NCBI GenBank assembly: GCA_004559845.1
Contig: SFWW01000092.1
Location: forward strand, 1-15,346
DNA: 15,346 nucleotides
Direction of reading: 5' to 3'
Source of the DNA: a bacterium
GTDB lineage: Bacteria > Bacteroidota > Bacteroidia > Bacteroidales > Muribaculaceae
Shown: positions 1 to 8,084 of the stretch, piece by piece
Layout of the letters: the number at the start of each line of letters is the position of its first letter
Position numbering within the stretch: position 1 is the stretch's first letter
Notes under the pieces: generated by a model
Seen by the model: only the letters and a program-made list of their open reading frames with translations
What the model was told of the DNA's origin: nothing
The model's database searches: none
Translations under genes and position numbers: made by a program

Positions 1-2
1 TC

Positions 3-1793
3 GACTGGGTGGTTTCCACCGGTCAGCGTGCGCTTCAAGTGCTCCCGATCAATGATACAACCATCACCAACACATGGTTGGACTCCTATCCCTACAAGAG
101 CATCAGCATCTATGCGCTGCACCCAATGTTCGCCGACATTCGCCAGCTTCCACAACTTGAGGACAATGAGCGTGCGCGCTATTACGCCGCACTCCAACAC
201 GAACTCAACGCACTTCCTCAAATCGACTACGAGCGTGTGAATGCCGCAAAGCGAGGCTATTTGCGTGAGCTCTTTGAGCAAGACGGCACAAAGATGATGC
301 GCACCAAGGCGTTTAAGACATTCTTCGACGAAAATAAAGACTGGCTCGTGCCTTATGCGGCATTCTGCCACTATCGCGACCTTTACGGCACAGCCACATT
401 CGGCGACTGGCCCGACCACCACACCTTCGAAGAAAGCGAACGTGAGGCGATGGCAAACAGTCGCACAAGCGAATACAAGAAAGTGGCATTCTGGTACTTC
501 GTGCAGTTTATCCTCGACCAGCAAATGCGAGGTGCGCACGAATATGCACGCAAGAAAGGCGTAATCCTCAAAGGCGACATTCCAATCGGCGTCAGCCGCG
601 ACGGTGTGGAGGCTTGGGTAGAGCCACGCTATTTCAACCTCAACGGTCAAGCCGGCGCACCACCCGATGCCTTCTCCGCCAATGGTCAGAACTGGGGATT
701 CCCCACCTACAACTGGGAAGAGATGATAGCCGACGGCTGCTTGTGGTGGGAAAAGCGCTTCAGCAAGATGGCGCAGTATTTCGACGCCTACCGCATCGAC
801 CACGTGTTGGGCTTCTTCCGCATTTGGGAAATTCCGATTGATGCCGTGTATGGCATACTCGGCCAGTTCTCGCCAGCCCTTGGTATGACACGCGAGGAAA
901 TTGCAGGCTACGGCTTCAACTTCCAAGACTACATGCTCGAACCTTTCATTACCGACTGGGTGCTTGAACGCACATTCGGTCAGCGCGCATCGGAAATCCG
1001 CGAGAAATACCTGCTCCCCACCCACGACGACATGTATCGCCTTAAACCCGAATACGACACCCAACGCAAGATTGAGGCGGCATTTAAAGATGCCGACCAA
1101 GACGGCAAGAACGTGGCAGAGGCACTGATGTCGCTGGTGAGCAATGTGCTCTTCCTGCGCGACCGCAAAGACCCCAATAAGTTCCACCCACGCATCTCCG
1201 TGCAGCACGACTTCATTTACGAAGCCCTCTGGCAATCAGATAAGGAAGCCTTAGCCACTCGTATGCTCGTGTGTGCCGAAGACCTTGGCATGGTGCCCGA
1301 TTGCGTGCCTTGGGTCATCAACCAACTCCGCATCCTGAGCCTCGAAATTCAATCGATGCCGAAAGATGTGAATGTGAAATTCGGTGTGCTCCAAAGCAAT
1401 CCCTATCGCTCGGTGAGCACCATCTCTACACACGATATGCCCACCCTTCGCCAATGGTGGGACGAAGATTGGGAACAAACGCAGGAATACTACAACGCCG
1501 TGCTCTGGAAGCAAGGTCCGGCTCCCCATCCGCTCCCCGGCGATGTGGCACGACAAGTGGTGGTCAACCATCTCAACTCGCCATCCATGCTGTGCCTGCT
1601 CTCGCTACAAGATTGGCTCTCTATCGACGAACGCATTCGATTGGCTGACCCCGATGCCGAACGCATCAACATCCCTGCCAACCCGCGTCACTACTGGCGC
1701 TATCGCATGCACATGACCATCAACCAACTCCAAGCTGACACAATGTTTAACTCTACCATAACCGATTTATTAACCAATAGCGGACGAAAATGA
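3..1793 (+). CDS. malQ: 4-alpha-glucanotransferase (GH77, MalQ/amylomaltase), 5' truncated by the window edge
   Basis: The enzyme moves alpha-1,4-glucan segments between maltooligosaccharides and is normally cytoplasmic. Reading is open from nt 3, so the start lies outside the window; a GTG at nt 9 is internal. Bacteroidales MalQ proteins are usually near 900 residues with N-terminal starch-binding modules; only the catalytic part, 596 codons, is seen here. Landmarks in order: LPINDTT near the left edge; the nucleophile Asp in AYRIDHVLGFFRIWEIP (nt 798-800); the acid/base Glu in CAEDLGMVPDCVP (nt 1278-1280); the third Asp in STHDMPTLR (nt 1434-1436); and PANPRHYWRYRMH near the end. An oddity is that the stretch between QSDKEA and ATRMLVCAEDLG looks about 30 residues shorter than I expect for this subfamily, with the reading frame kept (junction near nt 1248-1256). 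The stop overlaps the start of the GH97 gene (ATGA), which suggests translational coupling. The family call is very secure. Confidence 0.95.
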   Translation, partial: DWVVSTGQRALQVLPINDTTITNTWLDSYPYKSISIYALHPMFADIRQLPQLEDNERARYYAALQHELNALPQIDYERVNAAKRGYLRELFEQDGTKMMRTKAFKTFFDENKDWLVPYAAFCHYRDLYGTATFGDWPDHHTFEESEREAMANSRTSEYKKVAFWYFVQFILDQQMRGAHEYARKKGVILKGDIPIGVSRDGVEAWVEPRYFNLNGQAGAPPDAFSANGQNWGFPTYNWEEMIADGCLWWEKRFSKMAQYFDAYRIDHVLGFFRIWEIPIDAVYGILGQFSPALGMTREEIAGYGFNFQDYMLEPFITDWVLERTFGQRASEIREKYLLPTHDDMYRLKPEYDTQRKIEAAFKDADQDGKNVAEALMSLVSNVLFLRDRKDPNKFHPRISVQHDFIYEALWQSDKEALATRMLVCAEDLGMVPDCVPWVINQLRILSLEIQSMPKDVNVKFGVLQSNPYRSVSTISTHDMPTLRQWWDEDWEQTQEYYNAVLWKQGPAPHPLPGDVARQVVVNHLNSPSMLCLLSLQDWLSIDERIRLADPDAERINIPANPRHYWRYRMHMTINQLQADTMFNSTITDLLTNSGRK

Positions 1794-3973
1794 AAACCCT
1801 ATTTTCCTTACTGATTCTTTTAGCATTTGCCTGTATGCCTTTGGGCATGAAAGCGCAAGAAGTGAAATCGCCTGATGGCAACGTGGTGGTCAATTTCTCT
1901 CTCGACTCGAAGGGATGCCCCACCTACACCCTTTCCTATAAAGGGAAAACCGTGTGCAAGCCGAGTAAATTGGGATTGACTCTCGCTAAAGACAAGCATG
2001 CCAATGCCGGTGTGCACGAAACCGACTTGAAGGAGGGATTCGCTGTGGTGGATACCCGGACCTCCTCTTTCGACGAAACTTGGACCCCGGTGTGGGGACA
2101 ATACAAGCAGGTGCGCAACCACTATAATGAAATGGCGGTTACCTTGCACCAAACCTCTGCCGACCGCACTATCATTATCCGTTTCCGCGTGTATGATGAA
2201 GGTATGGGATTGCGCTACGAATTCCCTCAGCAAAAAAATCTTAACTACTTCATCATTAAGCAAGAAAACACCCAGTTTGCCCTCACAGGCGACCACATGG
2301 CGTGGTGGCTTGCCGGCGACTACGACACACAGGAACACCCCGGACAAACTAGCCGCCTCTCGGAAGTGCGCTCTCGCATGGATATGTGTTTGAACCCCGC
2401 TCCCGGACGTAAGCCCGATGGCATGTGCGACCCCGTGACCGGCAATTCTTCCACTTCGTTGGTGTCGCCCACAGGTATGCAAACTTCACTCCAGTTGAAG
2501 AGCGACGACGGGCTCTACATCAATATCCACGAGGCTGCCTGTGTGGATTATTCCACCATGCACCTCGACCTCGATGATAAGAATATGGTGCTGGAATCGG
2601 CTCTCACTCCCGATGCCGTGGGCAATATGTGCTATATGCAAACGCCTTGCAAATCGCCTTGGCGCACCGTGATGGTGAGCGATGATGCGCGCACCATGCT
2701 CTCTTCTTATCTCATCTATAACCTCAATGAGCCGTGCAAAATTGAAGACACTTCTTGGATTCACCCCACTAAATATAATGGTGTGTGGTGGGAAATGATT
2801 GTGGGACACGGTAATTGGCACTACACCAACGACCTTCCCTCGGTGCGCCTTGGCGAAACCGACTTCTCGAAGTGCAAGCCCAATGGCACACACCGTGCCA
2901 ACACTAAGGAGGTGATGCGATACATCGACTTCGCGGCTGCCAACAACCTCGACCAAGTGCTGGTGGAAGGCTGGAATGTGGGATGGGAAGATTGGGCGAA
3001 TATGTGGAAATTCGACGTGTTCGATTTCGTGACTCCTTACCCCGACTTCGATATCAAGGCGCTCAACGATTACGCACATAGCAAAGGCGTGAAATTGATG
3101 ATGCACCACGAAACCAGCTCGTCGGCTATCAATTATGAGCGCCACATGGAGGCTGCCTACAATTTGATGAATGAATATGGCTACGATGCCGTGAAGAGCG
3201 GATATGTGGGCGATATCATTCCGCGAGGCGAACACCACTACGGCCAGTTTATGAACAACCACTACTTGCGCTGCATCACCGAAGCTGCAAAGCATAAAAT
3301 TATGGTGAATGCTCACGAGGCTACTCGACCCACCGGTTTGGCTCGCACTTACCCCAATCTCGTGGGAAATGAAAGTGCGCGTGGCACCGAATATGAGGCG
3401 TTTAGCGGTAGTAAGCCCGACCACACCGTGGTGCTGCCGTTCACGCGATTGCAAGGTGGCCCGATGGACTACACGCCGGGCGTGCTGGAAACCGACCTAA
3501 GCACTTGGAGCAACAATCCGCACAAAGTCCACACCACTTTGGTGGGACAACTCGCCGTGTATATGGTGATGTGGGGACCCCTACAAATGGCTGCCGACCT
3601 GCCGGAAAACTACGAAAAATATAGCGATGCCTTCCAATTCATTCGCGATATGGCTATCGACTGGGACGACAGTAGATACATTGATGCCGAACCGGGCGCC
3701 TACATCACCGTGGCGCGTAAGGCGAAGGGCACCGACAACTGGTTTGTGGGCGGTAAGTGCAATGAAGACGGACACAAGGTGACCGTGAATTTCGACTTCC
3801 TCGATGCCGGTCGCAAATATGAATGTACCATTTATGCCGACGCTAAAGATGCACACTATGCTACCAACCCCAAAGCGTATGTCATTACCAAAAAAACCGT
3901 GAAGAAGGGCGACAAAATCAAGATGGTTGAGGCTCCCGGCGGTGGCTTTGTGATGTCGGTTATGGCGAAATAA
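1790..3973 (+). CDS. susB: GH97 alpha-glucosidase, SusB-like (inverting type)
   Basis: This 727-residue protein is close in length to Bacteroides SusB (738 from memory), a periplasmic enzyme that releases glucose from starch oligosaccharides. An N-terminal signal peptide is visible (MKTLFSLLILLAFACMPLG, likely cut after MKA and before QEV). The GH97 glutamates are present with SusB spacing: E393 in VEGWNVGW, E441 in MMHHETSSS, E510 in NAHEATRP and E534 in SARGTEYEA. The intervals of 48, 69 and 24 equal those between SusB E391, E439, E508 and E532. The calcium-ligand position corresponding to SusB E526 is also Glu (NESARG). This set is the inverting alpha-glucosidase type rather than the retaining alpha-galactosidase type. 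The ATG at 1790 overlaps the malQ stop by 4 bp, so the two genes are almost certainly co-transcribed. A terminator follows the stop. The gene looks intact. Confidence 0.95.
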   Translation: MKTLFSLLILLAFACMPLGMKAQEVKSPDGNVVVNFSLDSKGCPTYTLSYKGKTVCKPSKLGLTLAKDKHANAGVHETDLKEGFAVVDTRTSSFDETWTPVWGQYKQVRNHYNEMAVTLHQTSADRTIIIRFRVYDEGMGLRYEFPQQKNLNYFIIKQENTQFALTGDHMAWWLAGDYDTQEHPGQTSRLSEVRSRMDMCLNPAPGRKPDGMCDPVTGNSSTSLVSPTGMQTSLQLKSDDGLYINIHEAACVDYSTMHLDLDDKNMVLESALTPDAVGNMCYMQTPCKSPWRTVMVSDDARTMLSSYLIYNLNEPCKIEDTSWIHPTKYNGVWWEMIVGHGNWHYTNDLPSVRLGETDFSKCKPNGTHRANTKEVMRYIDFAAANNLDQVLVEGWNVGWEDWANMWKFDVFDFVTPYPDFDIKALNDYAHSKGVKLMMHHETSSSAINYERHMEAAYNLMNEYGYDAVKSGYVGDIIPRGEHHYGQFMNNHYLRCITEAAKHKIMVNAHEATRPTGLARTYPNLVGNESARGTEYEAFSGSKPDHTVVLPFTRLQGGPMDYTPGVLETDLSTWSNNPHKVHTTLVGQLAVYMVMWGPLQMAADLPENYEKYSDAFQFIRDMAIDWDDSRYIDAEPGAYITVARKAKGTDNWFVGGKCNEDGHKVTVNFDFLDAGRKYECTIYADAKDAHYATNPKAYVITKKTVKKGDKIKMVEAPGGGFVMSVMAK

Positions 3974-3985
3974 CGATTGATAGAT

Positions 3986-3999
3986 TGTAATATATTACA
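3986..3999. promoter_or_regulatory. Perfect 14-bp palindrome, possible operator
   Basis: TGTAATATATTACA is an exact palindrome lying 12 nt after the GH97 stop and about 70 nt before the pullulanase start. It has the shape of a dimer-binding site (TGTAA-N4-TTACA). No protein can be assigned, and an AT-rich palindrome can arise by chance. Confidence 0.3.
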
Positions 4000-4006
4000 T
4001 CTTTTG

Positions 4007-4047
4007 AAGGACCGAATTCCACTCCGATGTCAATTCGGTCCTTTTTT
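4007..4047 (+). terminator. Rho-independent terminator after the GH97 gene
   Basis: A perfect 12-bp stem pairs AAGGACCGAATT (4007-4018) with AATTCGGTCCTT (4032-4043) across a 13-nt loop, followed by a T run (4042-4047). Only 23 nt separate the end of the T run from the pullulanase ATG at 4071, so any promoter for the next operon must overlap the hairpin or lie upstream of it. Alternatively the hairpin is leaky and allows readthrough. Confidence 0.85.
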
Positions 4048-4070
4048 CAAAAATAAATACTAAACTACAC

Positions 4071-5796
4071 ATGAAAAAATCCGTAATTTTTTTATTTATG
4101 GCAATGGTTTCGTGGCTGGGCATGAATGCCGAGCTCTACAACGAGATGACCTATAGCAAAAAGAGCACCACGTTCTCTTTGGTGGCTCAAAAAGCGCAGT
4201 CGGTGCAACTCAATATCTACACTGATGGCACCGGGGGAAAACCCGTGAAACAAGTGGCAATGACGAAAGCCGGTGATGGCAATTGGACTGCTGTGGTGAA
4301 AGGCGACCTGAAGGGTAAGTTCTATACCTTTAATGTGACCCAAGACGGCAAACAATTGGGCGAAACTCCGGGACTCTTTGCCAAGGCGGTGGGGGTGAAT
4401 GGCAAGCGCGCCGCCGTAATCGACCTCGCTGCCACTAATCCCGAAGGTTGGGAAAAAGATAAGGCGCTGGGTTACGCTTCCACCGACATCATTGTGTATG
4501 AATCCCATAACCGCGATTTTTCGGTGAGCCGTAAGGAGGCTCGCTATCCGGGCAAATTCTTGGCGCTCACAGAGCCGTGGGCGATTGAGCACCTGAAGAA
4601 TTTGGGCATCACGGCTATTCACTTGCTCCCGTCGTTCGACTATGCTTCGGTGGATGAAGAACACCTCGAACGCCCGCAATTCAACTGGGGCTACGACCCG
4701 CTCAACTACAACGTGCCCGAAGGTTCCTATTCCACCAATCCCTTTAAGCCGGAAGTGCGTGTGAGCGAATTTAAGCAAATGGTGAAGGCGCTCCACGATG
4801 CCGGTATTGCCGTGATTCTCGATGTGGTGTATAACCACACGATGGATATTGAACACAGCAATTTCCAACGCACCAACCCCGACGCTTTCTATCGCAAGAA
4901 TCCCGATGGCTCTTATAGCGACGGCTCCGCTTGCAACAACGAAACAGCCAGCGACCAACCGCTCATGCGCCAATACATGATTGAGAGTTTCAACTATTGG
5001 GCTAAAGAATACCACCTCGATGGATTCCGTGTGGATTTGATGGGTATTCACGATATTGAAACCATGAATCTCATCCGTCAATCGCTCCCTAAAGATGTGT
5101 TTATCTATGGCGAAGGATGGAGTGGCGGCACTTGCGCTTATCCTATCGAAAAATTGGCGATGAAGGTCAACACCTATCAGATGCCGGGCATTGCCGCTTT
5201 CTGCGACGATATGCGCGATGCACTCCGCGGACCTTTCAACAACGACCACGAAAGCGCTTTCCTCGCCGCTAAGCCGGGCTATGTGGAAAGCATTAAAGCG
5301 GGTATTGTGGGCTGCATCGAGCACCCGCAAGTGGATTATGCGAAGGTGAACTACAGCAAAGCGCCTTGGACGCTCCAACCCACCCAAATGATGGCATACG
5401 TGAGCTGCCGAGGAGGAAATGATTCGCCTCAATTTCTTGGCACAAACTGCCGTGTTCACTTCGCAAGGTGTGCCGTTCATGCTCAGTGGTGAAGAGCTGC
5501 TCCGCGACAAGAAGGGTGTGCACAACAGTTACAATTCGCCCGACAGCATCAACCAACTGCCTTGGGAGAATCTGCAAAAATACCCCCAAGTGATGGCATA
5601 TTATAAGGGCTTGATTGCCTTGCGGAAGGCTCACCCGGCGTTCCGCCTTGGCGATGCCGACCTCGTGCGTAAGCATCTCGAATTTTTGCCTGTGGGCGAA
5701 GGCTTGGTGGCTTTCCGCCTGAAAAATGGCATTCGCACCACCATCACTTCGCGCTTGGAGGTGCCTGCACAAAGTGCACTGATTGTTCATAATTAA
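4071..5796 (+). pseudogene. Type I pullulanase (GH13), broken by an internal out-of-frame deletion
   Basis: Type I pullulanase cuts alpha-1,6 branches in starch or pullulan. A signal peptide is visible (MKKSVIFLFMAMVSWLGMNA), then an N-terminal beta-domain, then the GH13 barrel. The pullulanase signature appears as FNWGYDP. Motif I is DVVYNHT (D251), motif II GFRVDLM with nucleophile D322, and motif III YGEGW with acid/base E348. After YVSC (nt 5406-5408) the frame changes: the first frame runs out-of-register to a TGA at 5490-5492 (473 aa), while the family sequence resumes one frame over at EEEMIRLNFLAQTAVFTSQG (nt 5410 on) and ends at 5796. About 19 residues that normally follow YVSC are missing, including motif IV (HDD) with the third catalytic Asp. 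A second shortfall is suspected near nt 5725-5765. An AGGAGG at 5411-5416 sits 2 nt before ATG 5419, but it encodes part of the conserved EEEM. A susA-like gene follows 19 nt downstream. Confidence 0.88.
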
Positions 5797-5815
5797 TCTT
5801 TAAGTGTGTAGAACT

Positions 5816-7660
5816 ATGAAATTCAAACTGTTAATCATTGCGCTGCTGGCTGTTTTCGCATCCCGTGCAGCTGTAAATATCCACCATGTGGAACCTGCCT
5901 TTTGGTATGCCGGAATGAAGAACCCGTCGCTCCAAATCATGGTGTATGGCAAGGATGTGAAGCATGCCAATGTCACCACTTCCTACGCCGGGGTGAAGGT
6001 GGATAGCGTGGTGCGCCTCGATAGCCCCGACTATTTGCTCGTTTACCTGAATGTGAAAGAGGCGAAACCGGGCACCATCAATCTCCAATTTGAACAAGCC
6101 GGCGATAAGAAGTCGCTGAAATATGAACTGAAAAAGCGCGATTTGCCGGGCGAGGCGCGCCGGGGCTTTACCAATGCCGATGTGCTCTACATGCTGATGC
6201 CCGACCGCTTTGCCGATGGCAATCCTGCCAACAATGTGGTGCCGGGTATGCTCGACCAACAATGCGACCGCACGGCGCCTTCGCTGCGACATGGGGGCGA
6301 CCTGGAGGGCATTCGTCAGCATATCGATTATTTCAACCAATTGGGCGTGACCGCACTGTGGTTTACGCCGGTGCTCGAAAATGATATGCCGAGCCAAATC
6401 ACCCACAGCTGCTACCACGGCTATGCCACCACCAACTACTATAAGGTGGACCCGCGCTTTGGCTCTAACGATGATTACCGCAAATTCGTGGACGAGGCCC
6501 ATACCAAGGGATTGAAGGTGGTGATGGATATGATTTTCAACCACTGTGGCTCGAGCCATCCCTGGATGAGCAATCCGCCATCAAATGATTGGTTTAATCA
6601 GCCTAACTATGGCTTACAAACCAGCTATAAACTCACTCCGTGCGTAGACCCCTACGCCAGCGAAATCGACAAACGCGAAACCGTGGAGGGATGGTTTGTG
6701 CGCTCTATGCCTGACCTCAACCAAAATAATCCGCATGTAATCACCTACCTCATTCAAAATAGCAAGTGGTGGGTGGAAACCGTGGGCATCGATGGCATTC
6801 GGATGGATACCTATCCCTATGCCTATGCCGCACCCATGGCGCAATGGATGAAGGAAATTAATTTGGAATACCCGAATTTCAACACTGTGGGCGAAACTTG
6901 GGTCACCCATCCTGCCTACACCGCGTCGTGGCAAAAGGATTCGCGCTTGGCGAAGGAAAATAGTCATCTGAAAACCGTGATGGACTTCGCTTTCTTTGAA
7001 GCAATGGATTCCTGCAAACGAGAAACCACCGACGACTGGTGGAAGGGTTTCAACCGGGTGTACAACACTTTTGTGTATGATTTCCTCTATACCGATGTGA
7101 ACCACGTGATGGCGTTTCTCGAAAACCACGACACCGACCGCTTCCTGGGAGAGGGGAAGGATGTGGACCGACTTAAGCAGGGCTTGGCGCTGCTGCTCAC
7201 CATCAAACGCATTCCCCAACTCTATTATGGCACTGAGGTGCTGATGAATGGCGTAAAGAAGGTGACCGATGGAAATGTGCGCAAAGACTTTATGGGTGGT
7301 TTCCCGGGTGATGCGCGCAATTGCTTTACAGAAGCCGGTCGCACCGCAGAAGAAAATGAAATGTTTAATTGGCTGAGCCGTTTGCTGCACTGGCGAAAAG
7401 GCAACGACGTGATTGTGAAGGGCTCACAAACGCAATTCTGCCCCCACAAGGGCTCCTACGTGATTGCTCGACGCCACATGGGTAAAACCGTGATGGTGCT
7501 GCTCAATGGCTTGGATAAAGTCAACGAAGTGGATGTGGCGCGCTACGCCGAACTGATTGGCTCACACACCGTTGCTCGCAATGTAATCACCGGTGAATCC
7601 GTAGCACTCTCCCAAAACATACCCATGCCCGCTCACGGCACTCTCATCCTCGAATTCTAA
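5816..7660 (+). CDS. susA: Neopullulanase/cyclomaltodextrinase, SusA-like GH13
   Basis: The 614-residue protein is near the length of B. thetaiotaomicron SusA (617 from memory), a periplasmic enzyme that hydrolyses starch oligosaccharides, pullulan and cyclodextrins. I chose the ATG at 5816 because it is followed directly by a signal peptide (MKFKLLIIALLAVFASRAA); the GTG at 5804 in the same frame would put four residues before it. The N-terminal domain (PAFWYAGMKNPSLQIMVYG) is of the cyclomaltodextrinase type, followed by the GH13 barrel and a C-terminal beta-domain ending in MPAHGTLILEF. Motifs are complete: DMIFNH (D238 to H243), GIRMDTYPY with nucleophile D331, VGETW with acid/base E360, and FLENHDTDRF with D439. 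MPDRFADGNP and HGYATTNYY are further family landmarks. It follows the pullulanase gene by 19 nt and probably shares its transcript. It is intact, unlike its neighbour. Confidence 0.92.
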   Translation: MKFKLLIIALLAVFASRAAVNIHHVEPAFWYAGMKNPSLQIMVYGKDVKHANVTTSYAGVKVDSVVRLDSPDYLLVYLNVKEAKPGTINLQFEQAGDKKSLKYELKKRDLPGEARRGFTNADVLYMLMPDRFADGNPANNVVPGMLDQQCDRTAPSLRHGGDLEGIRQHIDYFNQLGVTALWFTPVLENDMPSQITHSCYHGYATTNYYKVDPRFGSNDDYRKFVDEAHTKGLKVVMDMIFNHCGSSHPWMSNPPSNDWFNQPNYGLQTSYKLTPCVDPYASEIDKRETVEGWFVRSMPDLNQNNPHVITYLIQNSKWWVETVGIDGIRMDTYPYAYAAPMAQWMKEINLEYPNFNTVGETWVTHPAYTASWQKDSRLAKENSHLKTVMDFAFFEAMDSCKRETTDDWWKGFNRVYNTFVYDFLYTDVNHVMAFLENHDTDRFLGEGKDVDRLKQGLALLLTIKRIPQLYYGTEVLMNGVKKVTDGNVRKDFMGGFPGDARNCFTEAGRTAEENEMFNWLSRLLHWRKGNDVIVKGSQTQFCPHKGSYVIARRHMGKTVMVLLNGLDKVNEVDVARYAELIGSHTVARNVITGESVALSQNIPMPAHGTLILEF

Positions 7661-7697
7661 AAACATATTCCCCAAATAACGGGACCCCCCAAATATT

Positions 7698-7732
7698 TTG
7701 CCCGGCATTCACCCCAATGCCGGGCAATTTTT
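7698..7732 (+). terminator. Terminator of the pullulanase-susA transcript
   Basis: A perfect 12-bp stem pairs TTGCCCGGCATT (7698-7709) with AATGCCGGGCAA (7716-7727) across a 6-nt loop, followed by five T (7728-7732). It lies 37 nt after the susA-like stop. Confidence 0.88.
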
Positions 7733-7817
7733 AACATCCACCCCACCATCCGCATAATGACCTTCACCAATCAAACTCTATAGCTCTATAGCCCCTATAG
7801 CCCTCCTCAAAATCCCC

Positions 7818-7868
7818 TATCATACAGCGAATTAAATGTAGGGGCGCAATATTTTGCGCCCGCCCCTC
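7818..7868 (+). repeat. Dispersed GC-rich hairpin repeat, isolated copy
   Basis: The core GGGCGCAATATTTTGCGCCC forms an 8-bp stem with loop TATT and is preceded by TGTAG. The 24 nt upstream (CTATCATACAGCGAATTAAA and on) match the copy at 14221-14271 with three differences, and the 27 nt from TGTAGG onward are identical. A third, inverted copy of the 27 nt lies at 14322-14348. It is a non-coding intergenic repeat of unknown role. Confidence 0.8.
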
Positions 7869-7936
7869 AATTCGCCCCTCGCTGCACTATAGCCACCATA
7901 GCCTCTATCCGCTCCGCCACTCGCCCTTCTGCAAAT

Positions 7937-7973
7937 AAAAAAAATCCCCGGGGAATCACTCCTGGGGGATTTT
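7937..7973 (-). terminator. Terminator of the GH53 transcript
   Basis: Read on the minus strand, AAAATCCCC pairs with GGGGATTTT (plus-strand arms 7941-7949 and 7965-7973), and the stem runs into a T run (plus-strand A run 7937-7944). It lies about 110 nt after the GH53 stop. Together with the plus-strand terminator it insulates the two convergent units. Confidence 0.75.
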
Positions 7974-8084
7974 CGTTCTTTGCAATGTGTATAGTAGTTT
8001 TGCAAAGAAAGGATTTTTTAATTAATATAGCATGAATTTGGAATGATATGTTTGTTATAAAGATTCTATAATCAATTCAAACTC

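Larger units (their letters stand above)
7661..8084. other. Convergent intergenic spacer (424 bp)
   Basis: This spacer between the susA-like gene and the convergent GH53 gene has no credible coding region. It holds a plus-strand terminator (7698-7732), CTATAG copies at 7778-7783, 7786-7791 and 7795-7800 with a related CTATAGCC at 7887-7894, one dispersed hairpin repeat (7818-7868), a minus-strand terminator (7937-7973), and a further weak hairpin pairing TTCTTTGCAA (7976-7985) with TTGCAAAGAA (8000-8009). Confidence 0.8.

Noticed and set aside
5400..5420. Programmed ribosomal frameshift in the pullulanase gene
   Set aside because: No slippery heptamer is present, and a frameshift alone would not restore the missing residues of motif IV.
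4092..5525. Long open frame (477 codons) on the minus strand opposite the pullulanase gene
   Set aside because: Histidine- and valine-rich antisense shadow of a GC-skewed coding gene. The plus strand carries clear GH13 motifs. The same applies to the long antisense frames opposite GH97 (2486-3454) and susA (5831-7390).
5419..5796. A separate 125-aa gene starting at ATG 5419 behind AGGAGG
   Set aside because: The protein is plainly the C-terminal part of the pullulanase, the AGGAGG encodes the conserved EEE before MIRL, its spacing to the ATG is only 2 nt, and Bacteroidales rarely rely on Shine-Dalgarno sites.
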